Below, piece by piece: positions 5,238-5,550 of a stretch of DNA of 5,550 bases. The notes below the pieces were generated by a model. The model had not been told where the DNA came from, ran no database searches, and worked only from the letters and a program-made list of their open reading frames with translations. This DNA is from Burkholderiales bacterium. GTDB lineage: Bacteria > Pseudomonadota > Gammaproteobacteria > Burkholderiales > Burkholderiaceae_C. The DNA lies in contig CANHBY010000126.1 of the NCBI GenBank assembly GCA_947458895.1, forward strand, positions 1 to 5,550. The letters are read 5' to 3'. The translations under genes were made by a program, and so were the position numbers. Position 1 is the stretch's first letter, and every line of letters starts with the position of its first letter.

Positions 5238-5550
5238 ATGATTGATCTTGGTTTCGACAAACTCGCGCTCATCGGTGCGGTGGCTCTCATCGTGATTGGC
5301 CCAGAGCGCCTGCCCCGTGTTGCGCGCACGGTGGGGCATCTTTTTGGCAAGGCCCAGCGCTACGTAGCAGACGTCAAGGCGGAGGTCAACCGCTCCATGG
5401 AGCTCGAAGAGCTCAAGAAGATGAAGGGCCAATTCGAAGAGGCTACGAGTAACGTTGAGCAAACCCTTGCCAGCGAAATGCAGCAAGCCAGTGGCGCACT
5501 CGACGAAGCTTGGGCCCAGGCCATTCACCCCCCCACCGATGGCAACGACC
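5238..5550 (+). CDS. tatB: Twin-arginine translocase subunit TatB (3' end beyond window)
   Basis: TatB, with TatC, receives twin-arginine signal peptides before TatA is recruited. From the ATG at 5238 the frame stays open to the window end, giving 104 complete codons. The N-terminus [21 protein letters not shown] is the single membrane helix, followed by the G21-P22 hinge and [11 protein letters not shown], which matches TatB's GPxRLP signature rather than TatA's FGxKKL. A long, charged amphipathic helix follows (about 23-75; [25 protein letters not shown]), then a Gln/Ala/Glu-rich region and the start of a Pro/Asp tail. TatB proteins in this group run to roughly 130-170 aa, so the missing end is short. 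No Shine-Dalgarno precedes the ATG; expression is likely tied to tatA. tatC is expected next. Confidence 0.95.
   Translation, partial: MIDLGFDKLALIGAVALIVIGPERLPRVARTVGHLFGKAQRYVADVKAEVNRSMELEELKKMKGQFEEATSNVEQTLASEMQQASGALDEAWAQAIHPPTDGND

Noticed and set aside
4940..5350. 136-codon open frame on the - strand across tatA and tatB
   Set aside because: It overlaps two certain genes on the other strand and has no motif or ribosome binding site of note.
1..5550. CRISPR array, insertion sequence, toxin-antitoxin, phage or defence system
   Set aside because: No repeated spacers, transposase-like frames, terminal repeats or defence domains appear on either strand; all genes are core functions.

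Overview
The window reads as chromosomal housekeeping DNA from a betaproteobacterium. The best fit is a Burkholderiales/Comamonadaceae-like organism with moderately high GC. This rests on remembered protein resemblance (HrcA, SlmA, the DUF815 ATPase, HisI/HisE and a tatA-tatB pair) and on the his-membrane protein-HIT-tat gene order known from that group. No database search was possible. All genes lie on the + strand, and none shows a frameshift or internal stop.

Layout. Positions 1-821 hold the 3' part of hrcA, the heat-shock repressor. It is followed by slmA (928-1620), a TetR-fold nucleoid-occlusion factor. Next come a DUF815-type AAA-like ATPase (1719-2585) and mutT (2582-3001), which overlap by ATGA and so are probably translated together. 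A 323-bp stretch without a convincing gene follows (3002-3324); it carries several short inverted repeats. It leads into a tightly packed run: hisI (3325-3732), hisE (3729-4091), a small membrane protein (4084-4470) and a HIT-family hydrolase (4467-4814). Each start in this run overlaps the previous stop. After a 153-bp gap with an AT-rich promoter-like patch comes tatA (4968-5195), then tatB (5238 to the window end, cut off).

How the genes relate. hisI and hisE encode the second and third steps of histidine synthesis (PR-ATP to PR-AMP to ProFAR), here as two separate proteins. tatA and tatB encode two of the three components of the twin-arginine protein export system; tatC would be expected just outside the window. 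MutT cleans the nucleotide pool of 8-oxo-dGTP. HrcA and SlmA are unrelated regulators of heat shock and of division-site placement.

I see no mobile element, CRISPR array, RNA gene or new multi-gene system. The least explained items are the structured gap before hisI, the separation of hisI-hisE from the other his genes, the uncharacterised ATPase coupled to mutT, and the uncharacterised membrane protein coupled between hisE and the HIT gene.
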